In this document: one piece after another, positions 1-8,725 of the stretch | How positions within the stretch are numbered: the first letter of the stretch is position 1 | Layout of the letters: the number at the start of each line of letters is the position of its first letter | Assembly: GCA_963748485.1 (NCBI GenBank) | Contig: CAVVJF010000022.1 | Span: 1 to 64,000, forward strand | Length of the DNA stretch: 64,000 bases | Direction of reading: 5' to 3' | From: DASRWT01 sp963748485 | GTDB taxonomy: Bacteria > Methylomirabilota > Methylomirabilia > Rokubacteriales > CSP1-6 | Made by a program: the position numbers and the translations under genes | Notes under the pieces: generated by a model | What the model was told of the DNA's origin: nothing | What the model saw: the letters and a program-made list of their open reading frames with translations, nothing else | Databases searched by the model: none

Positions 1-1
1 C

Positions 2-358
2 CTGGAGGAGGCGCGCGTGGGGGAGATTGGCGGGGTCATGCACTGCTTCTCCGCCGACGTGGCGGTGGCGCGCCGCTGCCTCGATCTCGGACTGATGATC
101 TCGCTGGCCGGGCCCGTCACCTACAAGAACGCCCGCGCCCTGCCCGAGGTCGCGCGATTCGTTCCGGAGGACTGCTTGGTGGTCGAGACCGACTGCCCGT
201 ACCTCGCGCCCACGCCCCACCGGGGCAAGCGGAACGAGCCCGCCTACGTGGCCCTCACTGCCGCCCATGTGGCCGCGCTGCGCGGTGTGGACGCTGACGC
301 ACTGGGCGAGAGCGTCACCCGCAACGCAGCGCGGCTCTTCAGGATTCCCCTGGCGTAA
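2..358 (+). CDS. TatD family metal-dependent DNase, C-terminal part
   Basis: The reading frame is open from the left edge, so the N-terminal half lies outside the window. What remains (about 118 residues) is the C-terminal part of the TatD amidohydrolase fold. The motif MHCFSAD carries a metal-binding His, and ETDCPYLAP holds the conserved Asp followed by PHRGKRNEP, the signature of TatD/YcfH nucleases. The end, with ARLFRIP, matches the usual 'N..RLF' tail of the family, so the 3' end is intact. Such proteins are cytoplasmic Mg-dependent 3'-5' nucleases or D-aminoacyl-tRNA-related hydrolases; which substrate applies here cannot be told. The gene ends in TAA, 14 nt before the promoter of the next unit. 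Confidence 0.9.
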   Translation: MEEARVGEIGGVMHCFSADVAVARRCLDLGLMISLAGPVTYKNARALPEVARFVPEDCLVVETDCPYLAPTPHRGKRNEPAYVALTAAHVAALRGVDADALGESVTRNAARLFRIPLA

Positions 359-372
359 GATGAGGGGGTGTT

Positions 373-401
373 TTGACGTCTTGACGTCATAACGATATGA
401 T
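373..401 (+). promoter_or_regulatory. Sigma70-type promoter with overlapping operator-like repeats
   Basis: TTGACG (373-378) and TATGAT (396-401) are separated by exactly 17 nt, an unusually good match to the sigma70 consensus for this GC-rich region. Two copies of TGACGTC (374-380 and 382-388) lie in tandem over the -35 element and spacer; the second is the full palindrome TGACGTCA. Ribbon-helix-helix antitoxins usually bind tandem or palindromic repeats over their own promoter, so this is the likely autoregulatory operator. Predicted transcription starts only about 8-10 nt before the ATG at 417, leaving almost no leader. Confidence 0.65.
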
Positions 402-416
402 GCTAGTTTGCCTGCC

Positions 417-650
417 ATGAGCACCAAACCGAAGCGCGTCACCGTGTACGTGGACCCCGACCTTCATCGGGCGCTGCGGCTCAAGGCAGCCGAGACCGAG
501 CGCCCATACTCAGCGCTGGTCAACGAGGCAATACGCGAAAGCCTGGCCGAAGACGCGGAGGACCTTGCCCTCCTCGAGCAACGGGCGAAGGAGCCGACCA
601 TTCCGTTCGAGGACTTCGTAAAGGACCTCAAGCGGCGTGGGAAGCTATAG
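417..650 (+). CDS. Ribbon-helix-helix antitoxin-like protein
   Basis: A 77-residue protein. The N-terminal part (KRVTVYVDPDLHRALRLKAA) is the beta-strand/helix start of a ribbon-helix-helix DNA-binding fold of the CopG/RelB type, followed by SALVNEAIRESL, the second helix. The acidic C-terminal half is probably disordered and wraps the partner toxin. A TTG at 408 would add three residues, but the ATG at 417 is preferred. There is no clear Shine-Dalgarno sequence, in keeping with the very short predicted leader. It overlaps the RelE-like gene by 14 nt, the usual antitoxin-first arrangement. It should neutralise that toxin and repress the promoter at 373-401. Confidence 0.82.
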   Translation: MSTKPKRVTVYVDPDLHRALRLKAAETERPYSALVNEAIRESLAEDAEDLALLEQRAKEPTIPFEDFVKDLKRRGKL

Positions 651-894
651 CGTCCACGTCACACGGTCGGCCGGGCGCGAGATCGAGGGTATAGATCTCA
701 AAGACCGTGAACGAATCATCCATCGCATCGAGGCTCTTGCCGCCGATCCTCGTCCGCCGGGATCGCGAAAGCTGGCTGGACGGGAAGTCTATCGCGTCCG
801 ACAGGGAGACTTCCGCGTGGTCTACACCGTGGACGACAAGAGTCGGAAGGTCGTCGTCTTGGCGGCGGTCCACCGCCGCGACGCGTACCGCTGA
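637..894 (+). CDS. RelE/ParE family toxin
   Basis: An 85-residue basic protein starting with GTG inside the end of the antitoxin gene. It has the compact RelE/ParE pattern: an N-terminal strand (YSVHVTRSAGREI), two helices, then LAGREVYRVRQGDFRVVYTVDD and a last strand VVVLAAVHRRDAYR. The R-x-GD-x-R-V-x-Y segment and the C-terminal H-R-x-x-x-Y are typical of RelE mRNA interferases and YafQ/RelE relatives. By family it would cleave mRNA at the ribosome; a ParE-like gyrase poison is less likely given the C-terminal residues. Translation is probably coupled to the antitoxin through the overlap. Confidence 0.85.
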   Translation: MGSYSVHVTRSAGREIEGIDLKDRERIIHRIEALAADPRPPGSRKLAGREVYRVRQGDFRVVYTVDDKSRKVVVLAAVHRRDAYR

Positions 895-903
895 GGAGCC
901 AGG

Positions 904-1188
904 CTAGCGGCTGGTGAGCAGGGCGCGGGCGCGGAGGACGTCGAACGCGTGGACGAGGACGGTGATGGCGCCCTGCTCGCCCACGCTGAAGGGGTGTAGC
1001 GCGGACACGAAGTGGCCCCGCAGCACGGATGAGATGCCATCGCTGTCGAGCAGACTGCGCACCACCAAGGCCTCTGCCTGATCCCGGCACCGGCGCACCG
1101 CGACGAGGTCGCGAGACTCCGTCTCGGGGGGCGGCGTCTTCACGAACGGCAGCGGCACCACCTTCGCGCGAGGGCTCATGCGGCTCAT
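904..1188 (-). CDS. DUF2007 family putative signal-transducing protein
   Basis: A 94-residue protein. The core reads RRCRDQAEALVVRSLLDSDGI followed by a hydrophobic strand and V..FDVLRARALL. This is the pattern of the small DUF2007 alpha/beta proteins (E/Q-A-x-x-x-x-x-L-x-x-x-G-I, then V-x-x-x-D-x-x-x-A). The biochemical role of this family is not established. It is divergent from the molybdenum hydroxylase gene, with only 14 nt between the two starts, and converges on the toxin gene. No ribosome binding site is obvious; ATG at 1179 is an alternative start that removes three residues. Confidence 0.7.
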   Translation of the reverse strand: MSRMSPRAKVVPLPFVKTPPPETESRDLVAVRRCRDQAEALVVRSLLDSDGISSVLRGHFVSALHPFSVGEQGAITVLVHAFDVLRARALLTSR

Positions 1189-1202
1189 GCTAGCATGCCG
1201 CG

Positions 1203-3548
1203 GTGGCCACGGTGACCGGGGACGGGGAAGCGGCGGAGGGCGCGGCGGCGCCCTTCATCGGCCGCTCCATGCGGCGGCGCGAGGACCGTGCGCTCCTCAT
1301 GGGCGCCGGCCGGTACACCGACGATCTGGTCCTGCCGGGCCTGGTTCACGTGGCGTTGGTGCGCAGCCCACATGCCCACGCGCGCATCACCGCCCTCGAC
1401 ACCGCGCACGCCGCGGCGGCGCCCGGCGTGGTCGCCGTCGTCACCGGGGCAGACGTCCGCGGCCTTGGCCACATGCCGTCCAACCGCGTCGTGCCCGGCA
1501 TGAAGGTGCCGCCGCATCCCCTCTTGGCCGAGGGGGTTGTCGTCTCCGTCGGCGACGCGATCGCGGCGGCGGTGGCGGACACCGCCTACCACGCCCGCGA
1601 CGCCGCTGAGCTGGTGGCGGTCGAGTACGAGCCGCTCGCTCCGGTGGCCGATCCGGACGCGGCGCTGGCCGCCGGCGCGCCCGTGGTGCACGCCGCGCTG
1701 CCCGGCAATCTCTCCTTCATCCATCGCTGGCGGGCGGGGGACACGGACGTGGCCTTCGCCGGCGCCGCGGGCACGGGGCGCGTGCGCATGCGGCAGCCCC
1801 GCGTGGCCGCCATCTGCATGGAGCCCCGCGCCACCCTCGCCTGGCTCGATCCCGCGTCCGACGAGCTCCGGATCTGGACGTCCACCCAGTCGCCCTTCCG
1901 CGTGCGCGCGGAGATCGCCGCGGTGACGGGCTACCCCGAGGCGCGCATCCGCGTGATCGCGCCCGAAGTGGGCGGCGGCTTCGGCGTCAAGGGCTCGCCC
2001 TATCGCGAAGACGCGCTGGTCGCCTGGCTCGCGCTGCGGCTGAGCCGCCCGGTGAAGTGGATCGCCACGCGCGGTGAGGACGTGCTCACCACCAATCACG
2101 GCCGCGGCGCCGATGCCGAGGGCGCCTTGGCCGTGGACGCCGAGGGCCGCATCCGCGGGCTCCGCGCCCGCGTGGTGTATCCGCTGGGCGGGCGCTTCGC
2201 GGTGAGCGGCGCCGGGCCCGCGTGGAACTCGGGTCGAACCATGCCGGGCCCCTACGCCGTTCCCGCCGTGGACATCGAGATCGCCGGTGTCGTCACCACC
2301 ACCTCGCCCACCGGGGCCTATCGGGGCGCGGGCCGGCCCGAGGGCACGTTCATGATCGAGCGGCTCATGGACGAGGCGGCCCACGCGGCTGGGCTCGACC
2401 CGGTGGAGATTCGGCGGCGGAACCTCGTGCCCGCCGACGCCTTTCCGTACAAGACGGCGACCGCGGTAGTGTACGACTCCGGCCGCTATGCCGAGGCGCT
2501 CGACCAGTGCCTCGAGATGTCCGGCTACGCAGAAGAACGAGAACGTCAGCGCGCCGCCCAGGCGCGCGGCTCAGTGATCGGCGTGGGCGTGGTGGTCTAC
2601 GTGGAGCCGGCGGCGGCGGGCTGGGAGAGCGGCAGCGTGCGCGTGGAGCGCACGGGCACGGTCACGCTCGTCACCGGCTCCAGCGCGCACGGACAAGGCC
2701 ACGAGACGACGTGGGCGCAGATCGTGGCCGATTCGCTCGGCGTGCGGCCCGAGGACGTGGTGGTCCGCCACGGCGATACGGGGGGCGCGCCGCAGGGCTT
2801 CGGCACCTTCGGAAGCCGTTCCACCGCGCTGGGCGGCAGTGCCGCCTTCCGCGCCGCCGAGGACGTGCGCGAGAAGGGTCGGCGCATCGCCGCGCATCTG
2901 CTCGAGGCGGCCCCTGCCGACGTAACGCCCGCGCCGGGCGGGTTCCAGGTGGTGGGCGCGCCCGGGCGCCGCGCCACGTGGGCGCAGGTCGCCTCGTTCG
3001 CCCACGGCCCCACGCGCATCGGCCCGGGCGACGCGCCGGGGCTCGAGGCCACATGCTTCTTCCAGGCCGAGGCCGAGACCTGGAGCTTCGGCGCCTGCGT
3101 GGCGGTGGTCGAGATCGACCGCGACACGGGCGTGGTCACGCTCGCCCGCTGCACCTGGGTGGACGACGCGGGCGTGATCGTGAACCCGCTGCTCGCCGAG
3201 GGCCAGCTCCACGGCAGCTACGCGCAGGGCGCGGGCCAGGCCCTGCTGGAAGCCCTCGTCTACGACGAGGCGGGCCAGCTGGCCACCGGCACGCTCATGG
3301 ACTACGCGGTGCCGCGCGTGGGCGACTTCCCCGAGCCCGTGCTCGGCAAGATGACCACGCCCTCGCCGCGCAATCCCCTGGGCGTCAAGGGGCTCGGCGA
3401 GGCGGGCTGCATCGTGATGCCGCCGGTGATCGTCAACGCGGTGGTGGACGCGCTCCGCCCGTTCGGCGTCAGCAACGTGGACATGCCGCTGACGTCAGCG
3501 AAGATCTGGGACGCGATGCGAAGCGGATCTCAGCCCGACCGTCGCTGA
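1203..3548 (+). CDS. Xanthine dehydrogenase family molybdopterin-binding (large) subunit
   Basis: A 781-residue protein of the CoxL/XdhB-C type. An N-terminal a/b hammerhead domain (GAGRYTDDL to about residue 150) is followed by two Mo-cofactor-binding domains. Landmarks are GGGFGVKG near residue 260, the active-site loop AYRGAGRPE near 371 and GVKGLGEAG near 730 with the catalytic Glu. AYRGAGR is the loop of form II 'CO dehydrogenase-like' hydroxylases; true CO dehydrogenase has AYRCSFR. The substrate is therefore probably an aldehyde, N-heterocycle or aromatic. The FAD (medium) and 2Fe-2S (small) subunit genes are not next to it, so it is an orphan large subunit. GTG start; the 3' end overlaps the convergent deacetylase gene by 19 nt. 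Confidence 0.9.
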   Translation: MATVTGDGEAAEGAAAPFIGRSMRRREDRALLMGAGRYTDDLVLPGLVHVALVRSPHAHARITALDTAHAAAAPGVVAVVTGADVRGLGHMPSNRVVPGMKVPPHPLLAEGVVVSVGDAIAAAVADTAYHARDAAELVAVEYEPLAPVADPDAALAAGAPVVHAALPGNLSFIHRWRAGDTDVAFAGAAGTGRVRMRQPRVAAICMEPRATLAWLDPASDELRIWTSTQSPFRVRAEIAAVTGYPEARIRVIAPEVGGGFGVKGSPYREDALVAWLALRLSRPVKWIATRGEDVLTTNHGRGADAEGALAVDAEGRIRGLRARVVYPLGGRFAVSGAGPAWNSGRTMPGPYAVPAVDIEIAGVVTTTSPTGAYRGAGRPEGTFMIERLMDEAAHAAGLDPVEIRRRNLVPADAFPYKTATAVVYDSGRYAEALDQCLEMSGYAEERERQRAAQARGSVIGVGVVVYVEPAAAGWESGSVRVERTGTVTLVTGSSAHGQGHETTWAQIVADSLGVRPEDVVVRHGDTGGAPQGFGTFGSRSTALGGSAAFRAAEDVREKGRRIAAHLLEAAPADVTPAPGGFQVVGAPGRRATWAQVASFAHGPTRIGPGDAPGLEATCFFQAEAETWSFGACVAVVEIDRDTGVVTLARCTWVDDAGVIVNPLLAEGQLHGSYAQGAGQALLEALVYDEAGQLATGTLMDYAVPRVGDFPEPVLGKMTTPSPRNPLGVKGLGEAGCIVMPPVIVNAVVDALRPFGVSNVDMPLTSAKIWDAMRSGSQPDRR

Positions 3549-4426
3549 GATTTGTACCAGTCGTAGATCTCTTCTCCCGTCGTGAACCACACGCCCTTCT
3601 TCTCGCGCATGTAGTCGTACACCGCTTCGAAGTACTTGATGCGGTGGGGGACGCCGGAAATGTAGGGATGCACGGCCAAGGCCATCACGCGGGGGTTCTT
3701 CGCGCCTTCCAGATACAGGCGATCGAACTGATCCTTGCAGCGCTGTAGCCACTCCGACGAGGTGTGGTGCTGGATCACCATCATCGGGATGTCGTTGAGC
3801 TCGAGCGTGTAGGGGATGGAGACGAGCGGACCGCCGGTGGTGCGGATCTCGTAGGGCTGGTCGTCGTTCACCCAGTCGGAGACGTACTCGATGCCCTCGG
3901 CGGCGAGGAGATCGAGCGTTTCCCAGGTCTCGGTGAGGCCGGGGCCGAGCCAGCCCTTGGGTTTTCGCCCGGTGAACTTCGTCAGCATCGCGACCGACTG
4001 GCGGATGGCGGCGCGCTGGTCGGGCAGTAGGTGCATGGCGCCCTGCACGACGCCGTGGGCCATGAACTCCCAGCCCGCGTCCAGCATCGCCCGCGCCACC
4101 GGCTCGTAAGACTCCACCACGTGTGCGTTGATGGACGTGGTCGCGCGGATCTTCCGCTTGCCGAGCGCTTCCAGGAAGCGCCAGAACCCGACGCGCATCC
4201 CGTAGTCGTGCCACGCCCAGTTGGGCACGTCCGGCACCGTGGTCACGCCCTGAGGGGCGGTGAGGTACTGGCGCGCCATCGCGCGCTCGATGTCCCATTC
4301 CTCGACGTTGACGATGGTCCAGACGGCGATACGCGCGCCCTTGGGCAGCGCCCAGCGCGGCCGGCCCGCCATGGGCGAGAAGTCAAACCGCTCGCGGGGA
4401 AGCCTCACGGCTTGAGACTCTACCAT
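3530..4426 (-). CDS. Polysaccharide deacetylase family protein (PuuE/allantoinase-like)
   Basis: A 298-residue NodB-homology protein. It belongs to the cytoplasmic PuuE-like branch: WTIVNVEEWD, then VPNWAWHDYGMRVGFWRFL, TTSINAHVVE, a conserved EFMAHG and a late AVHPYISG with the metal/catalytic His. Relatives act on C-N bonds, for example allantoin, in purine or amide catabolism rather than on polysaccharide, and there is no signal peptide here. The open frame extends upstream to 4567, but the ATG at 4426 is chosen because similarity to the family starts just after it and the longer form would run across the divergent amidohydrolase start. The substrate is not determined. Confidence 0.82.
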   Translation of the reverse strand: MVESQAVRLPRERFDFSPMAGRPRWALPKGARIAVWTIVNVEEWDIERAMARQYLTAPQGVTTVPDVPNWAWHDYGMRVGFWRFLEALGKRKIRATTSINAHVVESYEPVARAMLDAGWEFMAHGVVQGAMHLLPDQRAAIRQSVAMLTKFTGRKPKGWLGPGLTETWETLDLLAAEGIEYVSDWVNDDQPYEIRTTGGPLVSIPYTLELNDIPMMVIQHHTSSEWLQRCKDQFDRLYLEGAKNPRVMALAVHPYISGVPHRIKYFEAVYDYMREKKGVWFTTGEEIYDWYKSQRRSG

Positions 4427-4457
4427 CGCGCCGCGGTTGATAGTAGAATCCCGCCCC

Positions 4458-5462
4458 GTGACCAAGCCCCTCGGCATCGACGTCCACGCGCACTTCTTTC
4501 CCGAGCCGTTCATCCGGGTCATCGAGCAGTCGGGCGCCTCCTTTGGCGCGGGCGTGGACCGCAGCAATCCCCGGGGCCCCGTCCTCTACGTGGGAGCGGT
4601 CCGCACGCCCCCGCTCGAGGCCCGCTACTGGGACCTCGACCTGCGGCTCAAGTCGATGAACCGGGGGGGCGTGGCGGTGCAGGCGCTGTCGCTCACCGTG
4701 CCGATGGTGTACTGGGCCGACGGCGGCGTGGGCACGCGGCTCTGTAGCGCCTGGAACGACGCCGCGAGCGCCGCCCACCGGGCGCATCCCGACCGCTTCG
4801 TGGGCTGCGCGATGCTGCCGCTGCAAGACCCCGAGCGGGCCCTCGCCGAGCTCAACCGCGCGGCCCGGCTGCCCGGCATTCGCGGCGTGTACATGGGCAC
4901 CAATATCAGCGGCCGCGAGCTGTCCGATCCCGCGTTCTTCCCCATCTTCGAGCGCGCCGTCGCCCTCGGGCTGCCCGTGCTGCTCCATCCCATCAACGTG
5001 GTGGGGACGGAACGGCTCGCGCCCTTCTACCTGGGCAACCTGCTCGGCAATCCATTTGATAGCGCGATCGCTGCTTCGCATCTCGTCTTCGGGGGCGTCC
5101 TCGACCGCCTTCCCAAGCTCGAGGTCTGCCTGCCCCACGCGGGGGGCGCGCTGCCGTATCTGCACGGCCGCCTTCGCCACGGGCAGGCGGTGCGGCCGGA
5201 GAACAAGGGCGTGGCGAAGAAGCCCTTCAGCGCCTATCTGCGCCGCTTCACCTACGACATCATCAGCCACGACCCTGTCGCGCTGCGGTATCTGATCGAT
5301 CTCGTCGGCGCGGACCGCGTCGCCCTCGGCACCGACTTCTGCTTCGACATGGGCCATGAGCGGCCCGTGGCGGTGATTCAGGCCAAAGCGGTCGGGCTCA
5401 GCAAGAAAGACCAGGACAAGGTGATCCGCGGCACCGGCGCCCGGCTGCTGCGCCTGGGGTAG
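4458..5462 (+). CDS. Amidohydrolase family protein (ACMSD-like)
   Basis: A 334-residue TIM-barrel amidohydrolase of the aminocarboxymuconate-semialdehyde decarboxylase group. HAHFFPE at the N-terminus supplies the HxH metal ligands, LLHPIN carries the central His, CLPHAGGALP another, and LGTDFCFDMGHE the final Asp. Members decarboxylate or hydrate aromatic breakdown products such as ACMS, gamma-resorcylate and 5-carboxyvanillate. GTG at 4458 is preferred over TTG at 4437 because conserved sequence begins right after it. It ends 7 nt before the livH start, so it probably leads the transporter operon and may act on the imported compound. Confidence 0.85.
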   Translation: MTKPLGIDVHAHFFPEPFIRVIEQSGASFGAGVDRSNPRGPVLYVGAVRTPPLEARYWDLDLRLKSMNRGGVAVQALSLTVPMVYWADGGVGTRLCSAWNDAASAAHRAHPDRFVGCAMLPLQDPERALAELNRAARLPGIRGVYMGTNISGRELSDPAFFPIFERAVALGLPVLLHPINVVGTERLAPFYLGNLLGNPFDSAIAASHLVFGGVLDRLPKLEVCLPHAGGALPYLHGRLRHGQAVRPENKGVAKKPFSAYLRRFTYDIISHDPVALRYLIDLVGADRVALGTDFCFDMGHERPVAVIQAKAVGLSKKDQDKVIRGTGARLLRLG

Positions 5463-5469
5463 GAGCCCG

Positions 5470-6333
5470 ATGTCCCGGCCGGACTTCTGGATCATCCAGA
5501 CGTTCAACGGCCTGTCGTACGGCGCCCTGCTCTTCCTCCTCGCGAGCGGGCTCTCGCTCATCTTCGGCGTGATGCGCATCGTCAACCTCGCGCACGGCTC
5601 CTACTTCATGCTGGGCGGCTACGTCGGGCTCACGGTGGCGCTGCAGACCCGGAGCTTCGTGCTCGCCCTCTTCGGCGGGGCAGTCGCCATCGCCCTCATC
5701 GGGATCGGCATGGAGCGGCTCTTCCTGCGCCGGCTCAAGGGACAGGCGCTCGGCCAGGTGCTCATGACGGTGGGCTTCGCCCTCATCTTCCAGGACCTGG
5801 CGCTGCTCATCTGGGGCGGCGACCCCTACTCGATCCCGGTGCCGCGGGCGCTCACGGGAAGTTTCACGGTGGGGGGCGTCGTCTTCTCCGCCTATCGCCT
5901 CTTCCTCATCGCGCTCGCCGCGGCGATCGCGATCGCCCTCTGGCTGCTCCTCGACCGCACCCGCGTGGGCGCGATCGTCCGCGCCGCGGTGGACGACGCC
6001 GAGATGGCGCAGGGCGTGGGCATCAACGTGCCGCGTGCGTCGCTGGCCGTGTTCGCGCTCGGCGCCGGCCTTGCTGCGCTGGGCGGCGTGGCCGGCGGCG
6101 GCTTCCTCGGCGTCTATCCGGGCACCGACTTCGAGGTCCTGCCGTATGCCTTCGTGGTCGTGATCGTGGGCGGCCTCGGCAGCCTGCCCGGCGCCATCGT
6201 GGGCAGCGTCCTCGTGGGGTTGCTCGACAACTTCGGCAAGGCGCTGTTCCCCGAGCTGTCCTACTTCACCCTCTTCGCGCCGATGGCCCTGATCCTGGCC
6301 ATCCGGCCCACCGGGCTCTTCGGCCGCGGATGA
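5470..6333 (+). CDS. livH: Branched-chain amino acid-type ABC transporter permease LivH
   Basis: A 287-residue inner-membrane permease with about eight hydrophobic segments. The N-terminal FNGLSYGALLFLLASGLSL and VNLAHGSYFMLGGY are hallmark LivH sequences. VVVIVGGLGSLPGAIVG near residue 235 is the C-terminal conserved loop, and the end RPTGLFGRG is standard. It pairs with LivM, whose start overlaps its stop (ATGA). In this family the 'branched-chain' label often covers amides, urea or aromatic acids, so the substrate is open. Confidence 0.93.
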   Translation: MSRPDFWIIQTFNGLSYGALLFLLASGLSLIFGVMRIVNLAHGSYFMLGGYVGLTVALQTRSFVLALFGGAVAIALIGIGMERLFLRRLKGQALGQVLMTVGFALIFQDLALLIWGGDPYSIPVPRALTGSFTVGGVVFSAYRLFLIALAAAIAIALWLLLDRTRVGAIVRAAVDDAEMAQGVGINVPRASLAVFALGAGLAALGGVAGGGFLGVYPGTDFEVLPYAFVVVIVGGLGSLPGAIVGSVLVGLLDNFGKALFPELSYFTLFAPMALILAIRPTGLFGRG

Positions 6334-7255
6334 TCCGGCGTCGGGCTTTTTCCGCCGTCGGCGTCGCCGCCGCGCTCGCCATCGCGGGCCCGTTCCTGCC
6401 CGCCTATCCGCTCACCCTGGTGACCCAGGCCCTCATCGTCGCCATCCTCGCCATGAGCCTCGACCTGCTGCTCGGCTACACGGGCTTGCCCTCGCTGGGC
6501 CATGCCGCCTACTGGGGTGTGGGCGCCTATGTGGTGGCCCTGCTCGCCACCGAGCGCGGGGTGGGGCTGGCCGGCTGCGCCGCCGCGGGCATCCTCCTCG
6601 CCGCCGCCACCGCCGCCGTCTTCGGTCTCATCGCCATCCGCGCCGCGGGCACGTACTTCCTCATGATCACGCTCGCGCTGGGCATGGTGGTCTGGGGCCT
6701 CGCGTTCCGGTGGGTCTCGCTCACCAAGGGCGACAACGGCATCTCGGGGGTCCCGCGCCCGGATCTCCTCGGACTGGGCAGCCTCGCCACGCCGCTGCCG
6801 TTCTTCTACTTCACGCTGGTCGCGGCGGTGCTGGCGTGGGCGCTGCTGGGGCTTCTCGTAGCCTCGCCCTTCGGCCTCACCCTGCGCGGGATCCGCGAGA
6901 GCGAGTCGCGGATGCGCAGCCTCGGCTACAACGTGTGGCTGCACAAGTATTTCGCCTTCGTACTCTCCGGCGCGGTGGCGGGCGGCGGCGGGGTGCTCTG
7001 GGCCTACTACAACGGCTTCGTCTCGCCCACCGACGTGCAGCTGATCACGTCCGTGGAGGCTCTATTGATGGTCGCCCTCGGTGGCCCCGGCACCCTCGTC
7101 GGCTCCGTGCTGGGCGCGGCCGTCATCGTCTTTCTCAAGAACTTCGTGAGCATCTACACCAAGCGGTGGCTGCTCATCCTCGGCGCCGTCTACATCGGCG
7201 TCATCCTCTTCGCGCCGCGGGGTGTCGTGGGCGCCCTGCGCGGCCGGTCGCGGTC

Positions 7256-7259
<4 letters not shown>
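6330..7259 (+). CDS. livM: Branched-chain amino acid-type ABC transporter permease LivM
   Basis: A 309-residue permease. LTLVTQALIVAILAMSLDLLLGYTG and LPSLGHAAYWGVGAY near the N-terminus are typical LivM sequences, as are the central TKGDNGISG loop and VALGGPGTLVGSVLGA near the C-terminus. It overlaps livH by 4 nt and livG by 4 nt, so the four genes are tightly coupled. The membrane partner of LivH in the same importer. Confidence 0.93.
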
Positions 7260-8000
<741 letters not shown>

Positions 8001-8008
<8 letters not shown>

Positions 8009-8714
8009 GCGCGCCGGCGCGGTGCTGGAGGTGGAGGATGTCCACACCTACTATGGGGCCAGCCACGTGCTGCAGGGGATCACACTCCGCGTGGAGGAGG
8101 GTGAGGTGCTCGCCATCCTCGGCCGGAACGGCGTCGGCAAGACCACGCTCATCCGTTCCATCATCGGCTTCACACCGCCGCGGCGCGGCGCCGTGCGCTT
8201 CCGCGGCGACACCATCATGCGCTGGCCGCCGTATCGCATGGTGGCGGCGGGCCTGGCCCTGGTGCCCCAGGGGCGCCGCGTGTTCCCTTCGCTGACCGTT
8301 CGGGAAAATCTCGATGTCGCTCGGCGCGCGGGCGGACGCTGGAGCGTGGCGCGCGTCGAGACGCTGTTCCCGCGTCTGGCCGAGCGCGCGCGGAACCGCG
8401 CCGACAAGCTCTCCGGCGGTGAGCAACAGATGCTGGCCATCGGGCGCGCCCTCATGACCGATCCGGCCCTCCTGCTGCTCGACGAGCCCACGGAGGGGCT
8501 GGCGCCGCTGCTCGTGAGGGAAGTGGGCCGGGTGCTCGGCGAGCTGAAGCGCGAGGGCCTGTCCATCCTGCTCGTCGAGCAGAACCTGCCGCTGGCGCTC
8601 TCGGTCTCGGACCGCGCGCACATCCTGAGCCGGGGGCAGATCGTGCATTCCGCGCGGCCCGCCGAGCTCGCCGCCGACGAGGCGATCAAATCGCGCTATC
8701 TTGGGGTGACCTGA
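8001..8714 (+). CDS. livF: ABC transporter ATP-binding protein LivF
   Basis: A 237-residue ATPase. It has VHTYYGASHVLQGI, Walker A LGRNGVGKTT, the LivF-typical LVPQGRRVFPSLTVRENL, the signature KLSGGEQQMLAIGRAL, and Walker B LLLLDEPTEGLAP. It starts with GTG, 8 nt inside livG. This transporter set (livHMGF) lacks an adjacent binding protein; the orphan LivK-like gene at 16147-17382 is the nearest candidate, by inference only. Confidence 0.93.
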
Positions 8715-8725
8715 GGAGGACATCC

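Noticed and set aside
1203..3548. Aerobic carbon monoxide dehydrogenase large subunit (coxL)
   Set aside because: The active-site loop is AYRGAGR, not the AYRCSFR of true CO dehydrogenase, and coxM/coxS are not adjacent.
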